From a virus, in the IMG/VR virus record IMGVR_UViG_3300042905_001100, positions 1 through 40,663 of that record: a stretch of 40,663 nucleotides of DNA; one strand, written 5' to 3'. The translations under genes and the position numbers were made by a program. The notes under the pieces are model-generated. The model did no database searches, was not told the origin of the DNA, and saw only the letters and a list, made by a program, of their open reading frames with translations. Shown here in pieces: positions 16,515 to 23,706 of this stretch. The first letter of the stretch is position 1. Each line of letters begins with the position of its first letter.

Positions 16515-16975
16515 CGCGAACCCTGGAGATACCGCACCAGTGCGCGAAATCTGTCTGGTGCGCCATCATATGTTGCTACCTGTTGCAACACGGGAAGATA
16601 TTTAGTGACAACCTCAAGGTTGTTCACTGGCTTAGACATTTGCAAGGTTTCTGCCGGTCCCGGTCCAGGTCCGAAAGGGGCACCCGCAGTAATAGGCTCA
16701 TCCGGTCGCTCCGTAGGAGCAAACAGAGGAGTAGGGCGAGCCATCTCAGGTGCGGCCTGACGACCACCACGGGCACGAGGAGTAGCAGCACGGCCCTCAG
16801 AAGCCTGCGACATGGGTGCTGAAGTCTGAAGATCCATCATCTCCTGACCCTCACCATACTCACCACCAGCCATATACCTCGCGCCCTGACCATCAGTACG
16901 ACGCGACATAGCACCAGGCCCAGACACGGGCGCAGGATTACTCGGCTGGCGGTAACCACCACGACCCTCAGCCAT
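16511..16975 (-). CDS. Low-complexity Gly/Pro/Arg-rich structural-region protein
   Basis: 154 residues. Residues 1-105 are disordered (GRGGYRQPSNPAPVSGPGAM; YMAGGEYGEGQEM; APFGPGPGPAETLQM). The only likely folded part is the C-terminal helix pair VNNLEVVTKYLPVLQQVATY to FRALVRYLQGSR. It could be a linker or capture protein in head assembly, but there is no homologue I can name. It overlaps the upstream gene by 8 bases. Confidence 0.65.
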   Translation of the reverse strand: MAEGRGGYRQPSNPAPVSGPGAMSRRTDGQGARYMAGGEYGEGQEMMDLQTSAPMSQASEGRAATPRARGGRQAAPEMARPTPLFAPTERPDEPITAGAPFGPGPGPAETLQMSKPVNNLEVVTKYLPVLQQVATYDGAPDRFRALVRYLQGSR

Positions 16976-17234
16976 CCTGCTCCTTCACAACAATCTTAGA
17001 AATGTCAGCCGCTGTCTCATCAGCGAACTCTTCCCGATCCACCTGAACCCACTCATGCGCCGACTGACCCAAAGCCAGCATCGCCAAGTTGTGGAAGTGG
17101 GTGGCTGCTGCCTCAGCGAGCTGCGAAGCAAACATCATCGATGTGGCTACCGTGTCTGAGTTGAACCAGGGTGTGGCCTCAACGACTACAGGCTCGTCTT
17201 CAACGATCTCAATGATCTCGTCGTCCTCGTCCAC
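16968..17234 (-). CDS. Small acidic protein of the portal-proximal cluster
   Basis: 88 residues beginning with an acidic strand (MDEDDEIIEIVEDEPVVVEA). A helix with TSMMFASQLAEAAATHFHNL (about 30-50) follows, then an acidic end. It contrasts with the very basic small proteins just upstream (17247-18376) and could neutralise or pair with one of them. That is speculation. No family recognised. Confidence 0.65.
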   Translation of the reverse strand: MDEDDEIIEIVEDEPVVVEATPWFNSDTVATSMMFASQLAEAAATHFHNLAMLALGQSAHEWVQVDREEFADETAADISKIVVKEQDG

Positions 17235-17246
17235 ACCCGGTCCTTC

Positions 17247-17468
17247 CTATGCACGCTTCTTTTTCGTAGAACCCGGCGGTTTCGGACCCTCAGACCCTGC
17301 AACATCGGCAGCAGCACGACGCTTAGAAGCATTCTTCTCTGCCTGCTTCGCAGCCTTCTGCTGATCCTGAACATGCCGCCAGTACCTGTACCTGGCACTT
17401 TCACGGCGGTTAATGTCAGTGCGAAAAATCAACTCGCCAGAACGCGGATCTTTCTTCTGCTCGCCCAT
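17247..17468 (-). CDS. Small basic protein
   Basis: 73 residues, with DPRSGELIFRTDINRRESAR, then YRYWRHVQDQQKAAKQAEKN and a Lys-rich end (PGSTKKKRA). The middle forms an amphipathic charged helix. It is one of seven consecutive very small proteins, most of them basic, between portal and giant protein. DNA binding or head packing is possible from charge alone. Confidence 0.65.
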   Translation of the reverse strand: MGEQKKDPRSGELIFRTDINRRESARYRYWRHVQDQQKAAKQAEKNASKRRAAADVAGSEGPKPPGSTKKKRA

Positions 17469-17469
17469 G

Positions 17470-17733
17470 TCACCACTTCACCTTGTCAGCCCAATAGGCC
17501 GCGCTCATCTTGCCCTTCGCAATATTCTTCGCATGACGCGCCTTAAACGACGCCTGACGCTTAGTAGGCTGACGGTCACCCGTCACACCCTGCTGCCCAA
17601 ACCGAATTGTCTTAACCCGGCTACCCTCCTTAGCCACAACAACATGCGACTTAGTAGGATGGTTAGGAGTGCGCTTCGGCTTGTTGTAGCCAGACACGCC
17701 AGCACGCGCAAGGCGCGGGTCTTTACTTGGCAC
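17470..17733 (-). CDS. Basic small phage protein (AGVSGYNKPKRTPNHPTKSH type)
   Basis: 87 residues with the distinctive start DPRLARAGVSGYNKPKRTPN and then HPTKSHVVVAKEG, VKTIRFGQQGV and a C-terminal ASFKARHAKNIAKGKMSAAY-WADKVKW. I recall proteins of this pattern in many tailed phages, next to structural genes, with no assigned function. The end (ARHAKNIAKGKMSAAYWADK) is the most conserved-looking part. GTG start; it overlaps the upstream stop by 11 bases in another frame. Confidence 0.75.
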   Translation of the reverse strand: MPSKDPRLARAGVSGYNKPKRTPNHPTKSHVVVAKEGSRVKTIRFGQQGVTGDRQPTKRQASFKARHAKNIAKGKMSAAYWADKVKW

Positions 17734-17887
17734 GCTTCCTCCTCACGGCAGCGTTATCAACAAGATTAGGATACGGCCTACCCGCCTTCTTAGCCCTAGC
17801 CTTAGCAGCAGCCTTCTGGCTCGCTGTCAACGGTGTGGACTTCTTCGACGGGTTAGGCCGATCCCAAAACGCCTTCTTATTAGCCAC
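17723..17887 (-). CDS. 54-residue basic protein
   Basis: Starts GTG, reading MANKKAFWDRPNPSKKSTPL then TASQKAAAKARAKKAGRPYP and ending in NAAVRRKRAK. It is strongly basic and Lys/Ala-rich, histone-tail-like in composition. The start overlaps the upstream stop (GTGGCTAA), and its end overlaps the next start, so it is embedded in a coupled chain. Too short to appear in routine calling but well supported by frame and neighbours. Confidence 0.65.
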   Translation of the reverse strand: MANKKAFWDRPNPSKKSTPLTASQKAAAKARAKKAGRPYPNLVDNAAVRRKRAK

Positions 17888-18005
17888 GGGGCTTAGGCCG
17901 AGTGGTCGGCTTGAACGGCGTAGCAGGTTTCTTACCGGGTTTCTTAGCCATAACCTTCTTGCTACCCGTATTCTTCTTACCGGGAAGCGGCTTGTAACCC
18001 TTCAT
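17880..18005 (-). CDS. 41-residue basic Lys/Pro-rich protein
   Basis: Reads MKGYKPLPGKKNTGSKKVMA then KKPGKKPATPFKPTTRPKPRG. It has no hydrophobic core and is probably disordered or DNA-binding. It overlaps the next gene by 8 bases and lies one base after the previous stop. The Lys/Pro/Thr composition resembles linker-type nucleic-acid-condensing tails; function is not known. Confidence 0.6.
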   Translation of the reverse strand: MKGYKPLPGKKNTGSKKVMAKKPGKKPATPFKPTTRPKPRG

Positions 18006-18006
18006 A

Positions 18007-18153
18007 TCAGCGAGCCTTCTTGCGGCGAGGCATAGACTTCTTAGGACCCTCTACGCCCAGGTACTTAGCCACCTGCTTATTCGTCATTTCGACAGTTTTA
18101 CGAGCAGTCTTGGCGACGCGACGAGCCTCAGGCTTCTTTCGACTTGCAGCCAT
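18007..18153 (-). CDS. 48-residue basic protein
   Basis: Reads MAASRKKPEARRVAKTARKT then a short helix VEMTNKQVAKYLGVEGPKKS and a basic end PRRKKAR. The central part looks like a small folded helix (TNKQVAKYLGV), flanked by basic tails. It has one-base gaps to both neighbours. Part of the portal-proximal chain; function unknown. Confidence 0.65.
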   Translation of the reverse strand: MAASRKKPEARRVAKTARKTVEMTNKQVAKYLGVEGPKKSMPRRKKAR

Positions 18154-18154
18154 G

Positions 18155-18376
18155 TCAGCGACTCCTCTTCTTGGCAGCAGCCTTCTTAGCGGCAGGCTTG
18201 CGCTTCTCGTAACGGTAGGACTCGATCTCTACCCCTCCGGTGGGCCGGTAGACACCCTGTGTGGTCGTGGTGCGACCGCTAGATCCCTTGCCACCCTTGT
18301 TCTTCGTGCTTCCCGCTGGTTGAACGCGAGTTCGCCCACCAGAACCCTTACCCGTCTTACCTGACTGCGCCTTCAT
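18155..18376 (-). CDS. Basic Gly/Thr-rich small protein
   Basis: 73 residues from the ATG that overlaps the upstream stop as TGATG. A GTG one codon earlier is possible. The sequence is Gly/Ser/Lys-rich (KGSGGRTRVQPAGSTKNKGG), then TTTTQGVYRPTGGVEIESYR and a Lys/Ala tail (KPAAKKAAAKKRSR). Composition suggests a disordered, nucleic-acid-binding protein. Confidence 0.65.
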   Translation of the reverse strand: MKAQSGKTGKGSGGRTRVQPAGSTKNKGGKGSSGRTTTTQGVYRPTGGVEIESYRYEKRKPAAKKAAAKKRSR

Positions 18377-18447
18377 CACTTGCTCCCGCTCTTGCTACCA
18401 CCGTAGCCATTGCCGACCTTTGACTGACACCCACAGAAATTGCACAT
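18376..18447 (-). CDS. 23-residue Cys-rich microprotein
   Basis: Reads MCNFCGCQSKVGNGYGGSKS-GSK. The CxxCxC group near the start could bind zinc or iron alone or with a partner. Both ends overlap the neighbouring genes by one base (TGATG), which strongly supports translation of this frame. It is one of several cysteine-led microproteins in the genome. Confidence 0.55.
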   Translation of the reverse strand: MCNFCGCQSKVGNGYGGSKSGSK

Positions 18448-18656
18448 CAGCGAGTCCCCTTACCTGAGCCACGAGTACCACCCGGCTGCTTCGCAACAGA
18501 ATGATTCGTCCACGAATTCGCAGTACCCTCATAACGATGCGGAAGCGCATTCGTGCCATCCACCATCGCAACATTCACATTCGGAGGCTGCACATACGCG
18601 GCAGCCTTACCACCCTGATTCGCAGGCTTCTTAGGCGCTGCTGCCGGAACGGCCAT
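18447..18656 (-). CDS. Small protein downstream of portal
   Basis: 69 residues. The ATG at 18656 is chosen because AAGGAG lies 7 bases before it; a GTG 6 bases earlier is less likely. It reads MAVPAAAPKKPANQGGKAAA, then YVQPPNVNVAMVDGTNALPH and a Gly/Lys-rich end. Mostly disordered. It is the first gene after the portal gene; function unknown. Confidence 0.65.
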   Translation of the reverse strand: MAVPAAAPKKPANQGGKAAAYVQPPNVNVAMVDGTNALPHRYEGTANSWTNHSVAKQPGGTRGSGKGTR

Positions 18657-18667
18657 AACCACTCTCC

Positions 18668-20500
18668 TTATGCAATCGGAACACGACGAGAAACAGAAGC
18701 TGACAAGTTAGGTTGCCCAGACGCGGACAACCCAGCAAGAAGGAAGTTCAAATCAGGACGCCCACCAGGCGGCAAACCAGCCTGCCCAGGTGCAACACCA
18801 CGCGGCCTACCGAAAGCATCAATACCTTCCATGCTTTCACCACCCGGCATGGGAGCCTCGCCAGGTGCGCCAGGGACCGGGGAAGCGCCAACATCTGCAG
18901 GCTCAACCATGCCAGGTGGCGGCTCTTGGGGAGCGAAAGCTTCAGCGATCACTTCCTCAATAGGCTTACCCTTCTGCCTACCTTCAATGATCAAGGCAAG
19001 ACGGGCAAGAATCTCACCAGGATCTTGACCATTCTGAGCCAGAACAGGGATAGCCTGCGCGTAACCAGACACCGCTTGACGCAGCGCCTGACGCATATCC
19101 TCAATGTCCAGCTTCTGCTCTTCCTCTGTCGCGTTCAACGAGAACGGCAGAGAACGGCGCAGCCAGTCCTGCGAGATGAGACGGTCACCACGGGCCTGCA
19201 ACCCAAACACCAGTGCACGGTTAGGGTCCAGACCCGCCATGAGGCCATACTGAACATCGACCGAGTAATCGTTCTTGATGTCTTTCTCGGGCGAGTATGA
19301 AACCTCATAAGGTGTACCGTTGTCGTTGCCGCGAACAGTTTTACGGAACGACGGCCAGCATCGCTCTTCCACCTCAAAGCAGAGAGCGATAAGATCAGTG
19401 TATGCTTCAGCGAACATGGCGTGAGCGGTACGCACCTGCGTGTCAAACCCAGTCATCAACGCCTGAACGCCGCGACCAGTGACAATGCTCGCGTCTAGGT
19501 TGCCACCACGAACCTCAGGATACCTAGATCCTTGACGCAGCTCGTTATCAAGAACACCCTGCTCTTGGAACGCGGCAGCAGGAACCTCGAGCGGGATACG
19601 CCGAATCTTCTCCGGTGTCGTAGAACGCAGCACCGCGTCAGCGCCAAGCGAAAGTTCCTGCACATCCTGCGGCAGGGCAATCGGTGCCTGAACCGACTTC
19701 TGTGCCGCTTCCATCGCAAGCAGAGCAAAACGTGCCTTCGCCACCTGCACCGCAATAACGTCATCGAACTGGCCCCTAGGGTCCTCATCCAGGCCAGGAC
19801 GACGCACCTCAACCGCGAGGCACTTGCCCACCGGGTTCGCGGTACGCAGCAGTTCGATCCCGCCCTCACCAGGTAAGAATAGGATATCCGCATCCTTGTC
19901 GTGATACCTCACGACCTCAATCTTCGTGGACATGCCAGGGACCTGCTGCAAGATCACGTTCTGCAGTTGCGGGAACTTCGCAATCAAGTCATCAATGTGG
20001 TAGTTGATCGTCTGGAACAGCGCCTTCACCCGGTCACGCTTATCGCGCACCGTGTAGCAGCCCATCGAATCCAGCCACTTTATGCGCGGCATCTTCTCGT
20101 CCCAGTCAATCTCCACAATACCGGGAACGAAACCGTAAGTCACAAACCGATCAGCGGCAGTATAAGCCTGCTTCTGCAACTGCGAATACTGCACATAGTA
20201 GGTGGCGATACGGGTACGCATCTCTGCACGCTTACGCGCAGAATCCGACACCATAGACGAGCTAGAGCAGTTGAATGAAGGCAGAGGCGCGATCACCTCA
20301 GACAGGTCACGCGCAGCCACATCCACCATGTTCGCCACAATCGGGCGAGTGAACGGGCCATCCTCAGGGAACAGTTCAGGGAACACCATTCCCATTTGAC
20401 CGCCACGAACCTGCTTAATGTCACGCATCCGCTGGTCACGGTCATTGTTCTGCACACGCAGCCTGTTGTAGAGGCTGGCAACCTCAGCCGTTGTCGGCAC
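18668..20500 (-). CDS. Portal (head-tail connector) protein
   Basis: 610 residues directly downstream of the terminase gene, with an 8-base gap. N-terminal helices (VASLYNRLRVQNNDRDQRMR), then a body with VRYHDKDADILFLPGEGGIE and a long helical region (about 370-500) including RTAHAMFAEAYTDLIALCFE and DIEDMRQALRQAVSGYAQAI. The C-terminus is a Pro/Gly/Met-rich tail (EPPPGMVEPADVGASPVPGA). Length, gene order and helix-rich centre fit portals of short-tailed phages. The portal forms the dodecameric DNA entry ring. No single motif proves it, but gene order makes it the strong candidate. Confidence 0.8.
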   Translation of the reverse strand: MPTTAEVASLYNRLRVQNNDRDQRMRDIKQVRGGQMGMVFPELFPEDGPFTRPIVANMVDVAARDLSEVIAPLPSFNCSSSSMVSDSARKRAEMRTRIATYYVQYSQLQKQAYTAADRFVTYGFVPGIVEIDWDEKMPRIKWLDSMGCYTVRDKRDRVKALFQTINYHIDDLIAKFPQLQNVILQQVPGMSTKIEVVRYHDKDADILFLPGEGGIELLRTANPVGKCLAVEVRRPGLDEDPRGQFDDVIAVQVAKARFALLAMEAAQKSVQAPIALPQDVQELSLGADAVLRSTTPEKIRRIPLEVPAAAFQEQGVLDNELRQGSRYPEVRGGNLDASIVTGRGVQALMTGFDTQVRTAHAMFAEAYTDLIALCFEVEERCWPSFRKTVRGNDNGTPYEVSYSPEKDIKNDYSVDVQYGLMAGLDPNRALVFGLQARGDRLISQDWLRRSLPFSLNATEEEQKLDIEDMRQALRQAVSGYAQAIPVLAQNGQDPGEILARLALIIEGRQKGKPIEEVIAEAFAPQEPPPGMVEPADVGASPVPGAPGEAPMPGGESMEGIDAFGRPRGVAPGQAGLPPGGRPDLNFLLAGLSASGQPNLSASVSRRVPIA

Positions 20501-20508
20501 CCATCCTC

Positions 20509-22389
20509 CTACAGGGTCACGAACATGCGGTCACGTTCCGCATCATTCAAGTTAACCGTCGCTCGCGTAGACTTATCGAAACGGGTAGCGAACGGGTTAT
20601 TCACGTGGGAACGAGCAAAATTGCTCATCGCCATCACGCGATCACGGCAAGCAAGTTCAGCGAACCACAAAGCCATCACAATATCTGTCTTCTGCGTTTT
20701 AGGTGCGGCAGGATGCCAAATCAGCAACTGCTCCACCAGCGACTTCGCCGCCTCACTAATAGCAGTTGAAGGCAGTTCAATCAGTTGACGTTTATCTTCC
20801 CAACCAGCCCACAGTGTCGTCATAGATGCGACACCGAAATCAACGTCATGCTTATTGGAGCCAGTGAAATGCTCCCGCAACACGGCACCAGCGCCAGCCA
20901 GGTACTCCCTGACCTCCCGGTCCTGGGTGAGCATCGACTGGAAAGCGTTCTTCTCCACACGCCACTCAGTGATACCGTACTTAGATGTCCACTCCCTGAT
21001 CAGATCCCTGATCTGGTCCGGTGTCATCGCAGGCTTGTTCCAAATGTCCAACACGTAACGTCTCTGCGTCGCCGGGTCCAAACCAATCACCACGGCTGCC
21101 GTGTGCCCCGCCATTGCCGGGTCCAAGCCAGCTACACATATCAGACCATCCATCCCGTCAGGGCGACAGTTCACCATGCCCCTCGGCATCAAGCCCGTCA
21201 TGCGGTTACCGTTGATGGAGGCACGCATCGCTTCAGCAGAAAAAATACCCACATCGGCAACCTGCTGCTGTTGGTACACTAGAGCCCATGCTCTTGGACT
21301 AACACGGGCACGTTTCTTCGCCAGCCTAGGCCCATCCCACTTCGGGAACAACCCATCCTCGTCAGGTTCCGCGTCGCGGCCCTTCACGCCCGGTTCCGGC
21401 TGGTTCGACCTCGGCCACAACGTCACCCACTTCGCCGGATCCTCATCAGCATCCAGCAGGGCAGGCATCGCCAGGTACGTCCACGGGGAAACCTCATCCG
21501 GATACCTGTTAGCTTCACGGATCTCCGAATACAGATCCTTCGACGCTAGGCGGGTCCCCACCACCAGCAGGGCACCCGTAGAGGAAATACGGGAAATCAC
21601 CTCAGACTGCAACCAGTCGATCTGCTTCTCAAACTCGTGCGCGTTCGTCAAATCCACGCAGTCATCCATGATAATCAAATCGGCACGGGCACCATAAATG
21701 TGACCACGGATACCAAGAGCTTGGACAGTCGGGTCCTTTTCGCCCGAATCGCGTGCATCATCCGAAATGTAGATCATGTTCTGATTCCACGCCTCAGCCT
21801 TAGAATCAAAACCACCCACCGGGGCGTAGTTCGCAATCATCTCCGCATACTTCGGATGCGTCAAGCGCGTCTTGATGGCGTACAGCATCTTCTTCGCCAT
21901 ATCCTGCGTCTTCGACACCACAATCACGCGAATATTAGGATCCATACAAATCCGGTACGTCACATAATTGATCGTCACCGACGTAGTCTTCGCATGCTCG
22001 GGGGGCATGTTCACGATCAGCAGGTCCCGCTCACCCGGCTCATACGTCATCCCCGCATGACGCCAGCTAGGGTCATTCCCCTCAATCAGATCCACCACAT
22101 TCTGCATGTGCGGGAACACCCGCGCATCCAAATACCTCTCAGAAAACTCTGAGAAAGGGATCTGCTCGCCCTTCACATGCTGCGCCCCCACACGCATCTG
22201 CCGGATCCGGTCAGCATCCAAAGCGAACTGGCGATCCTTACGCCGCCACTCCTCATACGTCGTCCGCGTCCGGCCAGCCATCTCCAGCGCGTCATTAATC
22301 GTACGGCCCTCAGCATAAAACTCAAGAAACCGCTTCTTCGCCTCAGCCGGAAGATCATTCCGCTTCCTGCCAGCACCGCTTGCAGCCAC
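20509..22389 (-). CDS. terL: Terminase large subunit
   Basis: 626 residues. Residues about 10-60 look like a helix-turn-helix of the small-terminase type (EGRTINDALEMAGRTRTTYE), which would put DNA recognition on the same chain. The ATPase follows, with a Walker A-like NMPPEHAKTT (127-136), Walker B LIIMDDCVD (about 236-244) and GALLVVGTRLASKDLY. The C-terminal nuclease has AGLDPAMAGHTAAVVIGLDP with its catalytic Asp (about 424) and KTDIVMALWFAEL near the end. No separate small subunit is seen nearby. It packages DNA into procapsids. It is the first gene of the leftward late operon. Confidence 0.92.
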   Translation of the reverse strand: MAASGAGRKRNDLPAEAKKRFLEFYAEGRTINDALEMAGRTRTTYEEWRRKDRQFALDADRIRQMRVGAQHVKGEQIPFSEFSERYLDARVFPHMQNVVDLIEGNDPSWRHAGMTYEPGERDLLIVNMPPEHAKTTSVTINYVTYRICMDPNIRVIVVSKTQDMAKKMLYAIKTRLTHPKYAEMIANYAPVGGFDSKAEAWNQNMIYISDDARDSGEKDPTVQALGIRGHIYGARADLIIMDDCVDLTNAHEFEKQIDWLQSEVISRISSTGALLVVGTRLASKDLYSEIREANRYPDEVSPWTYLAMPALLDADEDPAKWVTLWPRSNQPEPGVKGRDAEPDEDGLFPKWDGPRLAKKRARVSPRAWALVYQQQQVADVGIFSAEAMRASINGNRMTGLMPRGMVNCRPDGMDGLICVAGLDPAMAGHTAAVVIGLDPATQRRYVLDIWNKPAMTPDQIRDLIREWTSKYGITEWRVEKNAFQSMLTQDREVREYLAGAGAVLREHFTGSNKHDVDFGVASMTTLWAGWEDKRQLIELPSTAISEAAKSLVEQLLIWHPAAPKTQKTDIVMALWFAELACRDRVMAMSNFARSHVNNPFATRFDKSTRATVNLNDAERDRMFVTL

Positions 22390-22438
22390 GGAACACCCCT
22401 ACCCTAAATCCAGGGACCACCCACAGGGGGGCCACAAG

Positions 22439-22459
22439 CTATCCACAGCCTGTGGACAA
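22439..22459. promoter_or_regulatory. Pair of inverted DnaA-box-like sites
   Basis: CTATCCACA (22439-22447) and TGTGGACAA (22451-22459, i.e. TTGTCCACA on the other strand) face each other around a short spacer. The core is a perfect inverted repeat TCCACAG-C-CTGTGGA. TTGTCCACA is the usual actinobacterial DnaA box; the other box differs from TTATCCACA at one base. It lies 50 bp upstream of the terminase start. Host DnaA binding is an inference. Confidence 0.5.
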
Positions 22460-22484
22460 CGGCACCTATAGTACAACGGCGAGG

Positions 22485-22501
22485 GTCCTCTCCCAGAGGA
22501 C
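22485..22501. repeat. Perfect hairpin GTCCTCT-CCC-AGAGGAC
   Basis: A 7-bp inverted repeat with a 3-base loop in the leader region of the terminase gene. No T-run follows on either strand, so it is not a typical terminator. It may be an operator or an mRNA leader structure. Confidence 0.5.
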
Positions 22502-22538
22502 ACACTACACCCGCCTATACCTACATTTAAACCTACAC

Positions 22539-22570
22539 CTGACAGAAAAACCTACTGACAGAAATACCTA
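22539..22570 (-). repeat. Two tandem 16-bp repeats upstream of late operon
   Basis: CTGACAGAAAAACCTA is followed immediately by CTGACAGAAATACCTA (one mismatch). On the minus strand each reads TAGGTnTTTCTGTCAG. The pair is about 150 bp before the terminase gene and oriented in tandem. No good -35/-10 pair for the leftward operon is obvious, so these repeats are candidate binding sites for a phage late activator or sigma-like factor. Confidence 0.45.
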
Positions 22571-22574
22571 TAAC

Positions 22575-22595
22575 GCGGCCCCCTGAAGGGGCCGC
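22575..22595. terminator. GC-rich hairpin, possible terminator
   Basis: A perfect 8-bp stem GCGGCCCC/GGGGCCGC around CTGAA. It is followed on the plus strand by TTATAAAA and on the minus strand by GTTATAGG. The T-tracts are weak, so termination is uncertain. It could also block read-through between divergent operons. Confidence 0.4.
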
Positions 22596-22770
22596 TTATA
22601 AAACCCTCTATATATATATCCTTGTCCAGACACCTCCAGGTGGACACCTAAAACCAAAGAATTTACCTAAATGTGACCGACCTCACACAAAAAAACGGAC
22701 AAACAGGTATATAACAGGCCAGCTACAGGGGGCACACAAGATTACAATACTATGCAAAATTAGATACGGA

Positions 22771-22792
22771 TAGTATATATATATAGTATATG
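22771..22792. other. AT-rich alternating TA tract
   Basis: An uninterrupted TA-rich run (TAGTATATATATATAGTATA and following bases) lies within the control region, about 330 bp from the DnaA-like boxes. Easily melted DNA of this kind is typical of unwinding elements; the role is inferred. Confidence 0.45.
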
Positions 22793-22817
22793 TGTTGTTT
22801 AACACCCTGGGGTCATT

Positions 22818-22831
22818 CGTACATATGTACG
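22818..22831. promoter_or_regulatory. 14-bp perfect palindrome CGTACATATGTACG
   Basis: A perfect palindrome in the control region, of the size of a dimeric repressor or activator site. The core GTAC half-sites recall the palindrome at 36385-36405 (ATTTGTACAA), so one regulator might read both. That link is weak. Confidence 0.4.
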
Positions 22832-22861
22832 GTTAGGATAGGCTAACCTAACCTGCCCATA

Positions 22862-22921
22862 GGTCGCCTAATCTTCGGGCATATCCCCCCATAGGGGGAG
22901 GGTAGGGGAGGGTAGGCGACC
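22862..22921. repeat. Long inverted repeat with nested C/G hairpin
   Basis: GGTCGCCTA (22862-22870) and TAGGCGACC (22913-22921) form 9-bp perfect arms 42 bp apart. Between them is a CCCCC-to-GGGGG hairpin (about 22885-22898) and two copies of GGGAGGGTAGG-like sequence. This may form a cruciform or a large RNA stem. It belongs to the repeat-rich part of the candidate origin. Confidence 0.45.
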
Positions 22922-23070
22922 CTAACCCTATACTATAGGACACGGTATAGGTATAGGTAAGGGTAGGCTAACCTGCATTAGGCCAGGGTAGGCCAACACC
23001 TAACAACGTTAGGCGAGAGACTATCCTGACTGTGTTACTGGCGGGTAACTTAGGGTTGCCTAACCTGGAG

Positions 23071-23129
23071 CTCTGTTACCTAATCGTTACCTAAGGGGCC
23101 TTGACATGGTGTGCCTATGGTGGGATAAT
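23071..23129 (+). promoter_or_regulatory. Early promoter P1 with GTTACCTA operator repeats
   Basis: TTGACA (23101-23106), a 17-bp spacer and GATAAT (23124-23129) form a near-consensus sigma70 promoter pointing at the early operon. Just upstream, GTTACCTA occurs twice with an 11-bp period (23075-23082 and 23086-23093), one helical turn apart. That fits a regulator bound on one face next to the -35 box. The same block recurs before P2. Confidence 0.65.
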
Positions 23130-23164
23130 GCCTAGCCTTTGGGGTAGTTGAACGTTGAACTAAG

Positions 23165-23223
23165 CTCTGTTATCTGATCGTTACCTATTGGGCTTGACAG
23201 GTGGTCGCTAACCTGATTAGATA
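23165..23223 (+). promoter_or_regulatory. Early promoter P2, repeat of the P1 block
   Basis: CTCTGTTATCTGATCG followed by GTTACCTA (23180-23187) and TTGACA (23194-23199) repeats the P1 block 94 bp further on. The -10 box is weaker (TTAGAT or TAGATA at about 23217-23223). The duplication suggests tandem, jointly regulated early promoters. Confidence 0.55.
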
Positions 23224-23315
23224 GGGGTAGACAAGTGAACAGGGGAACAGGGTAGGGGATAGTCACCTATCTAACGGGCCGCCCGGGGTACATGCTCTCA
23301 CCTGTTCCTAATCAC

Positions 23316-23345
23316 TTGACAAGGCTAGGCCAGATGTGCTAGGGT
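23316..23345 (+). promoter_or_regulatory. Early promoter P3
   Basis: TTGACA (23316-23321), an 18-bp spacer and TAGGGT (23340-23345) lie about 55 bp before the first early gene. The upstream CTGTTCCTAATCA is a diverged form of the P1/P2 operator. This is the promoter nearest to the operon. Confidence 0.55.
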
Positions 23346-23399
23346 AGTACCAGATAGGCAAGCAAGGCTAGATCAGACTAGACGAGAGGAGATGAGGTT

Positions 23400-23690
23400 A
23401 TGTCTCGCGCTTCCAGCGCGAGCGTGTACGGTTCTTCATGGATTGACTTGGGACGTGTCCCTGCGCGGCGTAGCCGTCGTGCTTATGGGTTGCGTACTGC
23501 GTCGCATCCTGATGGTTGGGCACCTAGTGGTGCCCGTGCGAAGAAGCGTGCCCCTCGCGAGACTGTGAATGCTGACGGTATTCTGTCGCCGGTGTCGGCG
23601 TTGGATGATGACGCGCCGGTGATTCGGTATCGTCCGGACTATGCGACGGAGCGACGCTCCGCGGGTATCATTCCTATGGGAGAGTTCTAG
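23400..23690 (+). CDS. First early gene, hypothetical basic protein
   Basis: 96 residues, Arg/Ala-rich (VPARRSRRAYGLRTASHPDG; ARAKKRAPRETVNADGILSP), ending SAGIIPMGEF. The leader TAGACGAGAGGA carries the AGGAG-type ribosome-binding site. Its own stop TAG begins another copy of the same leader before the next gene. First genes of phage early operons often act on the host, but nothing in the sequence shows what this one does. Confidence 0.7.
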   Translation: MSRASSASVYGSSWIDLGRVPARRSRRAYGLRTASHPDGWAPSGARAKKRAPRETVNADGILSPVSALDDDAPVIRYRPDYATERRSAGIIPMGEF

Positions 23691-23706
23691 ACGAGAGGAT
23701 AGGAGC

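Larger units (their letters stand above)
22390..23399. other. Non-coding control region between divergent operons
   Basis: About 1 kb without a credible gene. It separates the leftward structural operon from the rightward early operon. It contains a DnaA-box pair, several perfect hairpins, an AT-rich tract, many TAGG/CCTA-type short repeats (for example TAGGCTAACCT and GGTATAGGTATAGG) and three rightward promoters. The main elements are listed separately. Together they look like a replication origin and an early control region. Confidence 0.7.

Noticed and set aside
22840-22990. CRISPR array or iteron array from repeated TAGG/CCTA motifs
   Set aside because: Repeats are short, of variable spacing and in both orientations, with no constant repeat-spacer pattern.
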